From contig JAEUUI010000012.1 in the NCBI GenBank assembly GCA_016786585.1, positions 124,001-188,000 of the forward strand: DNA of 64,000 nucleotides, read 5' to 3'. The stretch is from Cyclobacteriaceae bacterium (GTDB lineage: Bacteria > Bacteroidota > Bacteroidia > Cytophagales > Cyclobacteriaceae). Under the pieces are notes generated by a model. That model saw nothing but the letters and a program-made list of their open reading frames with translations. It did not search any database and had not been told where the DNA came from. Below, piece by piece: positions 8,238-16,455 of this stretch (the first letter of the stretch is position 1; the number at the start of each line of letters is the position of its first letter). Position numbers and translations under genes: made by a program.

Positions 8238-9453
8238 ACGCCTGAATACCGGTAATCTCTTTACCCAGAATCAACAAATGAATGTCGTGTGTTCCTTCGT
8301 ACGTTACTACGGATTCAAGGTTCGCCATATGACGCATGATGGGGTATTCTCCGGTGATGCCCATGCCACCATGAATTTGTCGCGCTTCACGCGCGATCTC
8401 CAGTGCAACGGCAACGTTGTTTCTCTTCGCGAGCGAGATCTGTGCAGTGGTAGCTTTGCCTTCGTTCATCAGCGTGCCCAGTCGCCAGTTCAGCAATTGT
8501 GCTTTGGTAATCTCCGTGAGCATTTCAGAAAGTTTCTTTTGCACAAGCTGGAACGATGCAATCGGTTTACCGAACTGAATGCGTTCTACTGCATAGCGTT
8601 TTGCGGAATCATAACAATCCATCGCTGCACCAATCGCGCCCCAGGCGATACCATATCGCGCTGAATCAAGGCACATCATCGGTGCACCTAATCCGCTTTT
8701 GCCGGGAAGGAGATTTTCTTTTGGAACTTTAACATTGTCAAGCACCAGTTCACCGGTTGCACTTGCACGCAGCGACCACTTGCCATGTGTTTCCGGGGTT
8801 GTGAAGCCAGGCATTCCACGTTCAACGATCAAACCATGGATGCGGCCTTCTTCATTCTTTGCCCACACCACCGCAACATCTGCTCGCGGTGAGTTTGAGA
8901 TCCACATCTTCGCACCATTCAGCAAGTAGTGGTCGCCCATGTCTTTAAAGTTGGTCACCATCCCGGAAGGATTTGAACCATGATCCGGTTCTGTCAAACC
9001 AAAACATCCAAGCCATTCGCCTGATGCGAGTTTGGGTAAGTATTTTTTACGCTGTTGTTCGTTACCGAATTTATAGATCGGATACATCACAAGCGATCCC
9101 TGTACGGAAGCTGTGGAGCGCATCCCGGAATCACCGCGTTCAATCTCCTGCATGATGATGCCGTAGGAAATGTAATCCATTCCACCACATCCGTATTCCA
9201 CGGGCAGGGTAGGGCCGAACGCGCCAACTTCACCAAACTTTCTCACCATCTCATAGGGAAAGTGAGCACGCTGGGCCCAGTCTTCAATGTATGGACTGAT
9301 CTCGCGCTTCACGAAGTCGCGTACCGAGCTTCTTACAAGCTTATGTTCTTCCGTTAACAGGCTGTCGATTGCATAGAAATCGGGACTTTCGTACAAATCC
9401 TGCTTCAATGATTTTTTGGCCTTTACTTCTGCGTTGGAATTGTGGGAAGACAT
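8230..9453 (-). CDS. Acyl-CoA dehydrogenase, glutaryl-CoA dehydrogenase type
   Basis: 407 residues, the family length. This FAD enzyme probably oxidises and decarboxylates glutaryl-CoA to crotonyl-CoA, the final shared step of tryptophan and lysine breakdown. It shows RGDSGMRSTASVQGSLVMYP (glutaryl-CoA dehydrogenases have a substrate-carboxylate Arg here), the FAD/substrate loop CFGLTEPDHGSNPSGM, the IHGGMGITGEYPIMRH motif, and the catalytic Glu at ~386 in TYEGTHDIHLLILG. These favour GCDH over straight-chain dehydrogenases. The divergent neighbour is tryptophan 2,3-dioxygenase, which supports this role. Substrate specificity is inferred. Confidence 0.88.
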   Translation of the reverse strand: MSSHNSNAEVKAKKSLKQDLYESPDFYAIDSLLTEEHKLVRSSVRDFVKREISPYIEDWAQRAHFPYEMVRKFGEVGAFGPTLPVEYGCGGMDYISYGIIMQEIERGDSGMRSTASVQGSLVMYPIYKFGNEQQRKKYLPKLASGEWLGCFGLTEPDHGSNPSGMVTNFKDMGDHYLLNGAKMWISNSPRADVAVVWAKNEEGRIHGLIVERGMPGFTTPETHGKWSLRASATGELVLDNVKVPKENLLPGKSGLGAPMMCLDSARYGIAWGAIGAAMDCYDSAKRYAVERIQFGKPIASFQLVQKKLSEMLTEITKAQLLNWRLGTLMNEGKATTAQISLAKRNNVAVALEIAREARQIHGGMGITGEYPIMRHMANLESVVTYEGTHDIHLLILGKEITGIQAFV

Positions 9454-9476
9454 AAGAATTTTAGTTACTTGCGGGG

Positions 9477-9484
9477 CAAATTTA
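9477..9484 (-). promoter_or_regulatory. Minus-7 box of the acyl-CoA dehydrogenase gene
   Basis: The minus strand reads TAAATTTG (exact TAnnTTTG), giving an expected leader of about 19 nt before the ATG at 9453. No good TTG minus-33 element is seen. It lies in the 82-nt divergent gap shared with the tryptophan dioxygenase gene. Confidence 0.4.
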
Positions 9485-9535
9485 GTGAACTAAACCGATT
9501 GAAATGTGCCGAAAGGCAATTATTGTTAGCTAGCT

Positions 9536-10486
9536 ATGGACAAACCAACCGGTCAGACTGATTTACAGGAACAACTGCGAAAGCTCCAGGAGAAATATGC
9601 CGTTATGGGTCAGGACCTTTCGTCATACCTGGATGGGTTGTTGTACTCCGATTATTTAACGTACTGGGATTACATTCACCTGGATACACTGCTGAGTTTG
9701 CAGAATCCGAAGACCAGTTTTCCGGATGAAAAGGTGTTCATTACCTATCATCAGATTACCGAGTTGTATTTCAGTTTGATTTTGTGGGAACTGAAGCAGA
9801 TCACCGAGAACAAAAATCCAACGGAAAAATTTTTCATTGACAGGCTCGATCGCGTAGTGCGGTATTTCCGCCATCTCGAAGATTCGTTTGATGTGATGGT
9901 GATCGGAATGGAGAAAGAACAATTTCTTAAGTTCCGGATGGCGTTATTACCAGCCAGCGGATTTCAGTCGGCACAATATCGGCTGATTGAACTTCATTCA
10001 ACCGATCTTGCTAATCTTGTTACTCCCGCTGTACGAACCAGTGTTGACAATACGAACATCGATGAGCAGCTCGACAAACTTTACTGGCGCAGCGGGGCTA
10101 CCGAACTATCATCCGGCAAAAAAACATTAACGCTTCAACAGTTTGAGAATAAATACAACGATGAGTTTCGTGAAGTTGCTGTAAAGCATAAAGGCAATAA
10201 TCTCCGTTCGATTTATCAAACGCATTTCGCGGGAAATGAAAATATCATCAAGCGACTGCGTGAGTTCGATATGCTTGCCAATGTGTTGTGGCCGCTGGCA
10301 CACATGCGTTCAGCTGGACATTATCTGCATAAAGATCCGGAAGACATCCGGGCAACCGGTGGAACAAACTGGCAGAAGTATTTACCTCCGCGCTATCAGA
10401 AGATTATCTTTTTCCCGGAACTGTGGAGCGAAGAAGAAAAGCTTCAATGGGGCATTGCTGCGATTAAAAAGGCCATGCAGCAGTAA
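9536..10486 (+). CDS. kynA: Tryptophan 2,3-dioxygenase
   Basis: 316 residues, haem enzyme that opens the indole ring of tryptophan to give N-formylkynurenine, the first step of the kynurenine pathway. Family motifs seen are YSDYLTYWDYIHLDTLL, the distal-pocket segment ITYHQITELYFSLILWEL, the middle ALLPASGFQSAQYRLIE, and HMRSAGHYLH with the proximal haem His, followed by ATGGTNWQKYLPP, which binds the substrate amino/carboxyl groups. The enzyme is cytosolic and tetrameric in known members. It is divergent from the glutaryl-CoA dehydrogenase-like gene, so the start and end of one catabolic route lie side by side. Other kynurenine genes are not in the window. Confidence 0.96.
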   Translation: MDKPTGQTDLQEQLRKLQEKYAVMGQDLSSYLDGLLYSDYLTYWDYIHLDTLLSLQNPKTSFPDEKVFITYHQITELYFSLILWELKQITENKNPTEKFFIDRLDRVVRYFRHLEDSFDVMVIGMEKEQFLKFRMALLPASGFQSAQYRLIELHSTDLANLVTPAVRTSVDNTNIDEQLDKLYWRSGATELSSGKKTLTLQQFENKYNDEFREVAVKHKGNNLRSIYQTHFAGNENIIKRLREFDMLANVLWPLAHMRSAGHYLHKDPEDIRATGGTNWQKYLPPRYQKIIFFPELWSEEEKLQWGIAAIKKAMQQ

Positions 10487-10544
10487 TCCGGCTTAAGCCG
10501 GTAATGATCAATTATTTGTATTTTTATCCAGTAATGCCTGGTTT

Positions 10545-12338
10545 GTGAAAAAGGTACTGGTTTTGGCTTTCTTCGGCTGTTGCGTTCAGCTCACTGTGCT
10601 CGGACAGGGGTTTACCCGCCAGACCTATCACGATGCGGCCAAAAAATACATCAAAGAGGTTTATAAGGTTAAGGATACGATCCGGAATGTTCTTCACGGT
10701 CCGTATATCTCGTATTACATGAATGGCAACATTGAGTCGAAGGGAAATTTTTCGAACAATGAAACCAGCGGTGTGTGGGAATTCTTTTTTGAAACCGGAA
10801 GTCTTCGCATGCGCGGCATTCTCAAGCAGAGTGCAAACTATGGTATGTGGGAGTACTTCTATGAAAGCGGTCAGAAGAGCATGGAGGGAACAATCAACGG
10901 GAAGAATCGTGAAGGCGTGTGGACGATGTACTATGAAAACGGAAAGGTTAAAGAAGTTGGTGAGTATGTAAATAATAAACGCAACGGCCTTTGGCGTTCT
11001 TACTATGAGGATGGAACAACTGTGCGTGGTGAGATAACCTATTCCGATGATTTCGGCCGGTATACGGAATACGATCAGGCCGGTAAAGTATTAAGCGAAG
11101 GCCCGAAGATGGGCACCCGGCAAGTAGGTCATTGGCGATACTACTCAGCGCTTGATGGCACCTTAGAAAGTGAAGGTGACTTTGAAAATAATAGGCGTAA
11201 CGGAGACTGGATTAATTATTACCCGGGCGGAAACATTGCCTCAAAAGGAAAATATGAGAACGATGTGCCTGCAGGCAAGTGGGAGTATTTTTTTGAGGAT
11301 GGGAAGGTGAGTGCTTCGGGTCAGTACCTGGGCGGTCAGCGCGAAGGATACTGGAGTGCATTTAGTACTTCGGGCGAAAAGGAAAACGATGCCACGTACG
11401 TGAACGGCACGGGCGAGTACCGCGAATATTACAAAAGCGGAAAGCTGAAGGCAAAGGGTTTGATTGTTAACAATCATCGCCACGGTCATTGGGAATATTA
11501 TTACGAAGATGGTAAACTGGAGGGCGAGGCCGATTACGAGAATGGCAAGGGAACTTGCCGGGGATATTATCCGGATGGAACGGTGCAAACCAAAGGGCAG
11601 GTGGAAGAAGAGAAACGTGTCGGGACATGGGAGATTTACGAACGTGACGGAAAACTCTCAGGGTACTATAAACCTTTCTATTCCGAGAAGAACATTGGTA
11701 ATGAAGTAGCTGAGCTCGCAAAAAAAGAAACTCCGGTTGCGCGCGTAAAAGGTAAACACTTCGATTACTTCGATGCGCGGTCGAATGAATTCAGAGGCGT
11801 TATCCTGGGAGGTAATCCGGTATTGATGTTTGCGGGCAGGTTTCCCGTGGGTGCGGAGTTTTATTCGCAGGAACGGCTCGGCCATGAGTTTGAATTTATC
11901 GGCATCCGCGACCCATTCTTCGAAGCAGACGGTCGCGTTGCAGCCGATAAGCCTTTTCAGCGTGGGTATTCGATCGCGATCAAGCAAAAATTTTATAACG
12001 AAGAGCGTGTGGGAATGTGGTACTTCGGTCATGAAGTCCGGTTTACCAATCTCGGCCATTTTGTAAACGTCATGACTCCCTTGCTTCCGACCAGGGCGAT
12101 AACAATCAGTGCTACGGATCAGCGAATAGAGTACGGAGTTTTATTAGGATACAGACTGATGCAGCGTAACGATAAGAAAGGTTTTACGATGGATATGTTC
12201 ATCTCGGGAGATGCCGGGTACCGGTCTGTTGACATGCGCGAGGAATACGAGCCAAATTTTAATGACGTAAAACAATCTAAATTTGTGACGAGCTTACACC
12301 TCGGATTAAACATCGGATACGTTTTTTCAAATAAATAA
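10545..12338 (+). CDS. YwqK/MORN-type repeat protein with C-terminal outer-membrane-barrel-like domain
   Basis: 597 residues with a GTG start directly at a signal peptide (VKKVLVLAFFGCC to about VLGQ). Residues ~40-375 hold about 13 copies of a ~23-25 residue repeat of the form GxWxxYYxxGxxxxxGxYxNxxxxG, as in MORN/YwqK antitoxin-like proteins. Each repeat is probably a beta hairpin, giving a long elongated sheet. The last ~190 residues differ: alternating strands such as PFQRGYSIAIKQKFY, IEYGVLLGYRLMQ and a final SLHLGLNIGYVFSNK resemble a small outer-membrane barrel (DUF3575-like). Export to the outer membrane is inferred. No toxin gene is adjacent, so a toxin-antitoxin role is unlikely. 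Confidence 0.7.
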   Translation: MKKVLVLAFFGCCVQLTVLGQGFTRQTYHDAAKKYIKEVYKVKDTIRNVLHGPYISYYMNGNIESKGNFSNNETSGVWEFFFETGSLRMRGILKQSANYGMWEYFYESGQKSMEGTINGKNREGVWTMYYENGKVKEVGEYVNNKRNGLWRSYYEDGTTVRGEITYSDDFGRYTEYDQAGKVLSEGPKMGTRQVGHWRYYSALDGTLESEGDFENNRRNGDWINYYPGGNIASKGKYENDVPAGKWEYFFEDGKVSASGQYLGGQREGYWSAFSTSGEKENDATYVNGTGEYREYYKSGKLKAKGLIVNNHRHGHWEYYYEDGKLEGEADYENGKGTCRGYYPDGTVQTKGQVEEEKRVGTWEIYERDGKLSGYYKPFYSEKNIGNEVAELAKKETPVARVKGKHFDYFDARSNEFRGVILGGNPVLMFAGRFPVGAEFYSQERLGHEFEFIGIRDPFFEADGRVAADKPFQRGYSIAIKQKFYNEERVGMWYFGHEVRFTNLGHFVNVMTPLLPTRAITISATDQRIEYGVLLGYRLMQRNDKKGFTMDMFISGDAGYRSVDMREEYEPNFNDVKQSKFVTSLHLGLNIGYVFSNK

Positions 12339-12370
12339 GAAGTCTTAAAAGGATAAAAACCTTTCAGGCT

Positions 12371-13945
12371 ATGGAACCAAAAGAGATCATTTTATCGCCC
12401 GAGGAGGCATTCAGCGAGGAACTATTCTATCCTGCGCTTTACAAAAAATCAGGACTTACGCAGGACGGGCCTACCTGGATCAAACCCGTGAAGCGTTCCA
12501 TCGATGCGAGGGCGAGACAGGTTCTTGTGCGGGTGCTATGCGAGTTTTTGCCCGTCAGCGAAAAGTCGAACGCTATCCACTACACAAAGCCGGAAAAAAA
12601 TGTTGGCTCTGCGCGTCAGGTTATTGTTGTAGGATCAGGCCCGGCCGGATTGTTTGCCGCCTTACGGCTGATTGAACATGGAGTTAAACCGATCGTGCTG
12701 GAACGGGGAAGTGACGTTCAGGCACGCAGACGCGACCTCGCTGCGATCAATAAAGAAAACTATGTAAATCCTGAATCGAATTATTGTTTTGGTGAAGGCG
12801 GAGCTGGAACGTATTCGGATGGCAAGCTTTATACCCGGTCTAAGAAACGTGGCGATGTAAACCGGATTCTTGAAATTCTGGTGGCGCATGGTGCGAAAGA
12901 CGAGATTCTTTTTGATGCACATCCGCACATCGGCACAAACAAGCTGCCCAAGCTTGTTGCTGAGTTACGTGAAACAATTCGTAATGCAGGCGGTGAGGTT
13001 CATTTTAATACTCGTGTTACTGACTTGCTCATGGATGCAGGTGCGATCACCGGAGTTGTTACTTCGGGGGGTGATGCGATCAAGGGAGAGGCAGTCATTC
13101 TGGCGACCGGTCATTCAGCTCGCGATATTTTTGAGTTGCTCCATCGCAAAGAAATTCTGATTGAAGCGAAGCCTTTTGCGCTGGGTGTACGGGTGGAGCA
13201 TCCGCAACAGCTGATTGACCAAATCCAATATCACTGCGAAGTGAACCGGGGAGATTTTCTCCCGGCATCTTCGTATGCGCTTGTTCACCAGGCTCATGTA
13301 CAGAATATGCAGCGCGGGGTGTTTTCGTTTTGCATGTGCCCGGGCGGATTTATTGTACCCTCGGCAACCGCTCCGGGAGAAGTTGTTGTAAATGGCATGA
13401 GCCCGTCAAGGCGTGATTCCAAATTTGCCAACTCCGGAATTGTTGTGGCAGTCGATCAAAAAGATTTCAAAGCATACGAAAAGTTTGGTGCGCTTGCAGC
13501 CATGTACTTCCAGCGTGATGTGGAACAAAAGGCTTGTCAGGCAGCGGGAGGCACCCAGGTTGCACCGGCACAACGCCTGATGGATTTCCTGAATAAGAAA
13601 GTATCAACGTCATTACCGGAGACATCCTATCAGCCGGGACTCGCGTCTGTTGAAATGCGTGACGTTCTTCCCGCTTTTCTGTCGGAAGCCCTCCGCCAGG
13701 GCTTTAAGAGTTTTGGAGAGAAGATGAAAGGATATCTGACAAACGAAGCACAGATTGTTGGGGTGGAAAGCCGCACGTCTTCACCGGTAAGAATTCCCCG
13801 TGACAAAGAAACGCTTGAACATCCGCAACTTAAAAGACTTTTTCCGTGCGGAGAAGGAGCGGGTTACGCGGGAGGCATTGTTTCAGCGGCTATGGATGGC
13901 GAACGTTGTGCTGAAGCTGTACTTGCAAAAATTATGAAGGCATAA
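12371..13945 (+). CDS. FAD-dependent oxidoreductase (COG2509-type uncharacterised dehydrogenase)
   Basis: 524 residues. After an ~80-residue N-terminal domain comes a Rossmann dinucleotide fold VIVVGSGPAGLFAALRLIE, then the LERG acidic end of beta-2. Other FAD-family features are CFGEGGAGTYSDGKLYTR, the ATGHSARDIFELL motif, and a C-terminal PCGEGAGYAGGIVSAAMDG that closes the FAD site. This matches a widespread family of cytosolic FAD-dependent dehydrogenases whose substrate is unknown. It starts 32 nt after the repeat protein on the same strand and ends in a strong hairpin terminator. Function beyond flavoprotein oxidoreductase cannot be given. Confidence 0.88.
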   Translation: MEPKEIILSPEEAFSEELFYPALYKKSGLTQDGPTWIKPVKRSIDARARQVLVRVLCEFLPVSEKSNAIHYTKPEKNVGSARQVIVVGSGPAGLFAALRLIEHGVKPIVLERGSDVQARRRDLAAINKENYVNPESNYCFGEGGAGTYSDGKLYTRSKKRGDVNRILEILVAHGAKDEILFDAHPHIGTNKLPKLVAELRETIRNAGGEVHFNTRVTDLLMDAGAITGVVTSGGDAIKGEAVILATGHSARDIFELLHRKEILIEAKPFALGVRVEHPQQLIDQIQYHCEVNRGDFLPASSYALVHQAHVQNMQRGVFSFCMCPGGFIVPSATAPGEVVVNGMSPSRRDSKFANSGIVVAVDQKDFKAYEKFGALAAMYFQRDVEQKACQAAGGTQVAPAQRLMDFLNKKVSTSLPETSYQPGLASVEMRDVLPAFLSEALRQGFKSFGEKMKGYLTNEAQIVGVESRTSSPVRIPRDKETLEHPQLKRLFPCGEGAGYAGGIVSAAMDGERCAEAVLAKIMKA

Positions 13946-13973
13946 AAAAAGCCCTTCGTTCGGAAGGGCTTTT
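13946..13973. terminator. Bidirectional hairpin terminator
   Basis: A 9-bp perfect stem (AAGCCCTTC at 13949-13957 with GAAGGGCTT at 13963-13971) has a 5-nt loop, an A-run on the left and a T-run on the right. It lies between two convergent genes and can end transcription in both directions. Confidence 0.9.
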
Positions 13974-13992
13974 CAAAGTCACTGAGAATTTT

Positions 13993-15906
13993 TTATTTAG
14001 AAAGCCAGGCCTTGCGGGTAGCAAGTTGCTCAGGTGTTGCATTTTCATCGAATGCGATTACGAACTTCTTCAGCCGTTCAACTTTCTTAACCGGAGCTTT
14101 CAGCTCAACAGCTTTATCTTCACCGGCTTCATTTTTACGGATTACCGTATAACTAAGTGTGCCGCCTTCTTTTAAACTTCCCTGCTGTTTCTGAATGAAT
14201 ACTCCGAGGTCAGGGCCAAGATCGGGCATATCTTCACCGTTAATCTTCATGATGATATCTCCGTCTTTAAAACCAAGCGCTTTACCCTGATCGTTTACCG
14301 CATTAGCGTTACCAATGGCAATTTTGGGCTTGCCATCCAGTTGCGCGATAGTGATGGCAGCGTTCTCAAGCCCAAGACTCAGATCCATTGTCTTCAATTC
14401 AGGCGCAAACTTTACGCCCACCAGACTGAAGATTTCCTGGAGTGGTAATACTTCACTTCCGGCAACATATCGCTTCAGAAATTCTCCGATTTCAGGATAG
14501 GTGAGGGCGGTGATTTCTGCGAAAAGCTGATCGTCCTGGAAAGCTTTCGACTTACCGAACTTCTTGCCGAGGTCGGCTACAAGATTTTGCATGCCGTACT
14601 TTCCATTAGAAAGTTTTCTCAGTTTGATATCGAGGCACATACCAATCAGTGCACCTTTCTGATACACGTTGTAGTACTGATCTTTGTATTGTTCGAGTGT
14701 GAACTTGCTGATATCGGTAAACGGAACGGTGTCGAGGAACTGAGACGCGGTAACCATTTTTTGACGCAATACATTCAGGTATTCTTCCGGTGTGATCAAA
14801 CCGTATTTAACCTGTACACTTCCGGCAAAATATTCCGTACAGCCTTCATACAACCACAGGTGTTTTGACATCTTCGGATCGTTGAAGTCAAAATTGTGAA
14901 TCTCTTCCGAGTGAATCGTTAACGGTGTTACGATGTGGAAGAACTCGTGTGCTACGAAGTCGCGGAGCTGCTGGTTCATATCTTCAATAGTCGCCTCAGG
15001 CATGTAATAGAATGAAGAATATGAATGCTCAAGTGCTCCGTACGATGTTACCTGCTGATCGGTGAAATAGAAGATAAATGCATACTTATCAACCGGAAGC
15101 TTACCACCCAGAAATTCTTTCTGTGCCTGTAATACTTCACCTACACTTTCTGCGATTTGTTTGGCCGTAATTTTTGCATTGGGAGAGTAAGAACCGATCA
15201 ACACTTCGGTATTTCCGACCTTAATTACAGCTGTATCGGCTTTGCTGTACATCAACGGAGAGTCGATCAGGCGGTCGTAGTTTTCAGTTGTGTAAACGTC
15301 AACACGCTTATCGGCTGCGGCCGGATCTTTCTCTTTGCTCACTTTAGCAAGCGGTTCACCTGTTTTGTCGGCAATCAGACCGGTCGAGCCGTAGAAATCT
15401 TTCGAACGAATAATGTTGAATGTAAACGGCATGTTCTTCATGCCTTCAAAGTATCCGAAAAATCCGCTGGTGTTAAGGATGATGTTTTTACCGGCCTCGA
15501 TGTTTGTTCCGGCAGGCTGGAAGATCGGGTCAGCCGTTAATTCGGTGTCGTACGTATCGTCAACCGTGTAGGTAACTTTTGCGAGTTTGGAAGCATTTTT
15601 AATCTTCCAGGCATTGTCATTAATATGTTCAACCGCAAGTGCTGCTCCTTTTTTATCGAACGCCTTCAGGTTCGATACGAAGCGACCGTAATCGGCAATG
15701 GAATACGTTCCCGGAACTATTTTTGGTAAATAAAAGGTTATTTCTTCTCCTTTGATTGGCGGAACCGAAAGTTCAACGTTGATTTTATCATCAACTACTT
15801 TGGTAAGGTCGACAGTGTACTGGTAGGAAGCTGCTCCTTTTTTGGATTGTGCGAATCCAGTTACGGAAACAGCTACCAGCAGAATGAATAATAGTTTAAT
15901 GCGCAT
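13993..15906 (-). CDS. M61 family metallopeptidase with PDZ domain
   Basis: 637 residues from the ATG at 15906, chosen because it opens the signal peptide MRIKLLFILLVAVSVTGFAQ; a longer reading to 16020 would add 38 non-conserved residues. An N-terminal beta domain is followed by the gluzincin catalytic core: HEFFH in VAHEFFHIVTPL supplies the zinc ligands and catalytic Glu, and YEGCTEYF supplies the third ligand Glu. A C-terminal PDZ domain (~530-620, with LGFKDGDIIMKINGEDM) follows. Family members are glycyl-aminopeptidase-like. The protein is likely periplasmic. It is transcribed alone and ends at the shared terminator at 13946-13973. Confidence 0.92.
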   Translation of the reverse strand: MRIKLLFILLVAVSVTGFAQSKKGAASYQYTVDLTKVVDDKINVELSVPPIKGEEITFYLPKIVPGTYSIADYGRFVSNLKAFDKKGAALAVEHINDNAWKIKNASKLAKVTYTVDDTYDTELTADPIFQPAGTNIEAGKNIILNTSGFFGYFEGMKNMPFTFNIIRSKDFYGSTGLIADKTGEPLAKVSKEKDPAAADKRVDVYTTENYDRLIDSPLMYSKADTAVIKVGNTEVLIGSYSPNAKITAKQIAESVGEVLQAQKEFLGGKLPVDKYAFIFYFTDQQVTSYGALEHSYSSFYYMPEATIEDMNQQLRDFVAHEFFHIVTPLTIHSEEIHNFDFNDPKMSKHLWLYEGCTEYFAGSVQVKYGLITPEEYLNVLRQKMVTASQFLDTVPFTDISKFTLEQYKDQYYNVYQKGALIGMCLDIKLRKLSNGKYGMQNLVADLGKKFGKSKAFQDDQLFAEITALTYPEIGEFLKRYVAGSEVLPLQEIFSLVGVKFAPELKTMDLSLGLENAAITIAQLDGKPKIAIGNANAVNDQGKALGFKDGDIIMKINGEDMPDLGPDLGVFIQKQQGSLKEGGTLSYTVIRKNEAGEDKAVELKAPVKKVERLKKFVIAFDENATPEQLATRKAWLSK

Positions 15907-16062
15907 AATTGAATTTTTAGAATTGCAAGATAAGTCGTTTGCCGGGTGCAGATAGTTACATTTTTTTATAAAAACGCCATGCCCCCAAATTTCGCCTAAA
16001 TTAACGTTCCGGCGGGGCAAATGGTTTAAAAATTGAGGTTAATCGGTCCGTTGGACTGTTAA

Positions 16063-16455
16063 ATGATGAAGGAAGTTACCAAAAAAGAAATGAAGAAGAC
16101 GTTGGTTGTAGGGGCAACGGCAAACAGCAGCCGATACGCCTTTTTGGCGGCCCGAATGCTGAATGAGTATGGCCATGAGTTTGTTCCGATTGGCATAAAA
16201 AAAGAAACCGTGCTGGGAAAGGAAATCCTCAACCTGCGCGAGAAACCGCCGATCGATAATATTGATACAATCACTTTATACATCGGTCCGCAAAATCAAC
16301 CGGAATGGTATGATTACCTGTTAAGCCTGAAACCCAAGCGGATTATCTTCAATCCGGGAACAGAAAACGAGGAATTCGAAAAAATGGCGGAGGCGAAGAA
16401 TGTTGAAGTGGTGGAAGGTTGTACGCTGGTAATGCTACGCTCAAATCAATTTTAA
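16063..16455 (+). CDS. CoA-binding domain protein (YccU-like)
   Basis: 130 residues, a single Rossmann-type CoA-binding domain. TLVVGATANSSRYAFLAARML is the nucleotide-binding loop and first helix, followed by GHEFVPIGIKKETVLG and YIGPQNQPEWYDYLLSL. It ends with RIIFNPGTENEEFEKMA and VVEGCTLVMLRSNQF, typical of this small stand-alone family. No catalytic role is known; it may sense or carry CoA/acyl-CoA in the cytosol. The ATG at 16093 (MKKTLVVGA) is an equally plausible start that would fit relatives better. Its stop overlaps the convergent LRR gene by 4 nt. Confidence 0.85.
   Translation: MMKEVTKKEMKKTLVVGATANSSRYAFLAARMLNEYGHEFVPIGIKKETVLGKEILNLREKPPIDNIDTITLYIGPQNQPEWYDYLLSLKPKRIIFNPGTENEEFEKMAEAKNVEVVEGCTLVMLRSNQF

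Noticed and set aside
10545-12338. Toxin-antitoxin system based on YwqK-like repeats
   Set aside because: The protein is exported and no toxin-like gene lies next to it.
15907-16020. N-terminal extension of the M61 peptidase to 16020
   Set aside because: The added 38 residues have no export or conserved features, and the ATG at 15906 begins a good signal peptide.
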